From: Chlorobiota bacterium | Lineage (GTDB): Bacteria; Bacteroidota; Bacteroidia; Bacteroidales; B39-G9 | Assembly (NCBI GenBank): GCA_030632095.1 | Contig: DAOVJU010000261.1 | Location: 1 to 5,628, forward strand | Length of the DNA: 5,628 bases | Direction of reading: 5' to 3' | In this document: piece by piece, positions 5,231 to 5,628 of the stretch | Position numbering within the stretch: position 1 is the first letter of the stretch | How the letters are laid out: each line of letters begins with the position of its first letter | Notes under the pieces: generated by a model | Seen by the model: the letters and a program-made list of their open reading frames with translations, nothing else | What the model was told of the DNA's origin: nothing | The model's database searches: none | Made by a program: the position numbers and the translations under genes

Positions 5231-5628
5231 TTGTTAACCTGTAGAAATGAGTCGCTTTATCTAGCGTGTTGTCTTCAGTATTTATATGAACAGGGTATCG
5301 AAACCTGCGTTATAAACAATGAAGATGATACTGTTGATATTGCCAAAAGTTTTTTAAAAAAAGGTGTTTTCAGGATTGAGACACAACCTTATTTAGGCTA
5401 TTTCGACCTGGTAGCTCAACTTGAGCTTAAACAAAGATTAATTAATGAAATAGATGCAGATTGGTTTATACATCACGATGCTGATGAAATTAGGGAAGCG
5501 CTTTCTCCTTTTAGTACATTACGTGAAGGCATAATTGCTGTTGACCGAAAAGGGTATAATGCAATAAATTTCGATGAATTTGTGTTTTTGCCTGTTACGA
5601 ATGAGGAAGTTTTTGAAAGAACAGATTA
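5231..5628 (+). CDS. GT2-like glycosyltransferase, N-terminal part (runs off right edge)
   Basis: The frame is open to the window end and was followed by translating directly. Counting from the TTG at 5231, it begins LLTCRNE (2-7 carries the family's L-T-x-R-N-E start after the first Leu). Next come CVINNEDDTVDIA (26-38), GVFRIETQPYLGYFDL (45-60) and ADWFIHHDADEIRE (76-89), the DxD metal and nucleotide-sugar site at D83 and D85. AVDRKGYNAINFDEFVF (103-119) follows. This matches a recognisable group of GT2-like enzymes with the DWFIHHDADE signature. Coding similarity extends about eight codons upstream of the TTG (FRVVA and lysine-rich residues from about 5207), so TTG is probably not the original start. 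Nevertheless no ATG, GTG or other TTG occurs in frame after the TGA at 5156-5158. The start was lost, a rare codon (ATT at 5192 or ATA) is used, or a shortened protein is made. The C-terminal part lies outside the window. Confidence 0.8.
   Translation, partial: MLTCRNESLYLACCLQYLYEQGIETCVINNEDDTVDIAKSFLKKGVFRIETQPYLGYFDLVAQLELKQRLINEIDADWFIHHDADEIREALSPFSTLREGIIAVDRKGYNAINFDEFVFLPVTNEEVFERTD

Noticed and set aside
1..5628. CRISPR array, tRNA, rRNA, riboswitch or intact transposase
   Set aside because: No regularly spaced direct repeats, no cloverleaf or rRNA-like segments, no conserved riboswitch core and no transposase motifs were seen on either strand.

Overview
The window is AT-rich and reads as part of a surface-polysaccharide (O-antigen, capsule or exopolysaccharide) locus. 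The organism is most likely from the Bacteroidota/Ignavibacteriota group. Three things suggest this: start codons mostly lack close Shine-Dalgarno sequences, two intergenic regions carry TAnnTTTG boxes typical of Bacteroidota promoters, and there is a dispersed-repeat type (cacgcag/gcaaag...ctttgcgt) that I recall from such genomes. This assignment is inference; no rRNA or taxonomic marker gene is present.

Layout. Positions 299-1 (minus strand, running off the left edge) hold the C-terminal half of a KpsT/Wzt-type polysaccharide-export ABC ATPase. Its Walker A half is missing and an in-frame stop lies directly upstream, so it looks like a 5'-truncated relic. After about 200 bp of AT-rich noncoding DNA comes a plus-strand pair: a GT2-type glycosyltransferase gene (509-1219) that has lost its central nucleotide-sugar-binding part in frame, and an ATGA-overlapping multi-pass membrane protein of the VanZ-like family (1216-2067). 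A roughly 260-bp spacer follows, with nested palindromes (MITE/REP-like) and a plausible promoter. Next are two apparently intact GT4 (GT-B fold) glycosyltransferases, 2327-3418 (TTG start) and 3550-4644, separated by a 131-bp spacer with a second dispersed-repeat-like inverted repeat.

The right end is degraded. A minus-strand frame (4772-4608) encodes only a charged coiled-coil C-terminal tail resembling DUF2304 proteins and overlaps the end of the second GT4 gene tail-to-tail. Then comes about 450 bp of apparently noncoding DNA with one hairpin. Last is the beginning of another GT2-like glycosyltransferase with a clear DxD motif, running off the right edge and lacking an ATG/GTG start.

How they fit together: the intact GT4 enzymes and the right-edge GT2 would add sugars to a lipid-linked glycan at the inner face of the cytoplasmic membrane. 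The ABC ATPase relic points to an export system that once existed, or still exists in another copy. The VanZ-like protein is a membrane accessory of unknown role. The most notable property of the window is the mixture of intact genes with at least two, and possibly four, truncated or internally deleted ones, which indicates repeated recombination in a variable polysaccharide locus. I did not find a convincing new kind of system.
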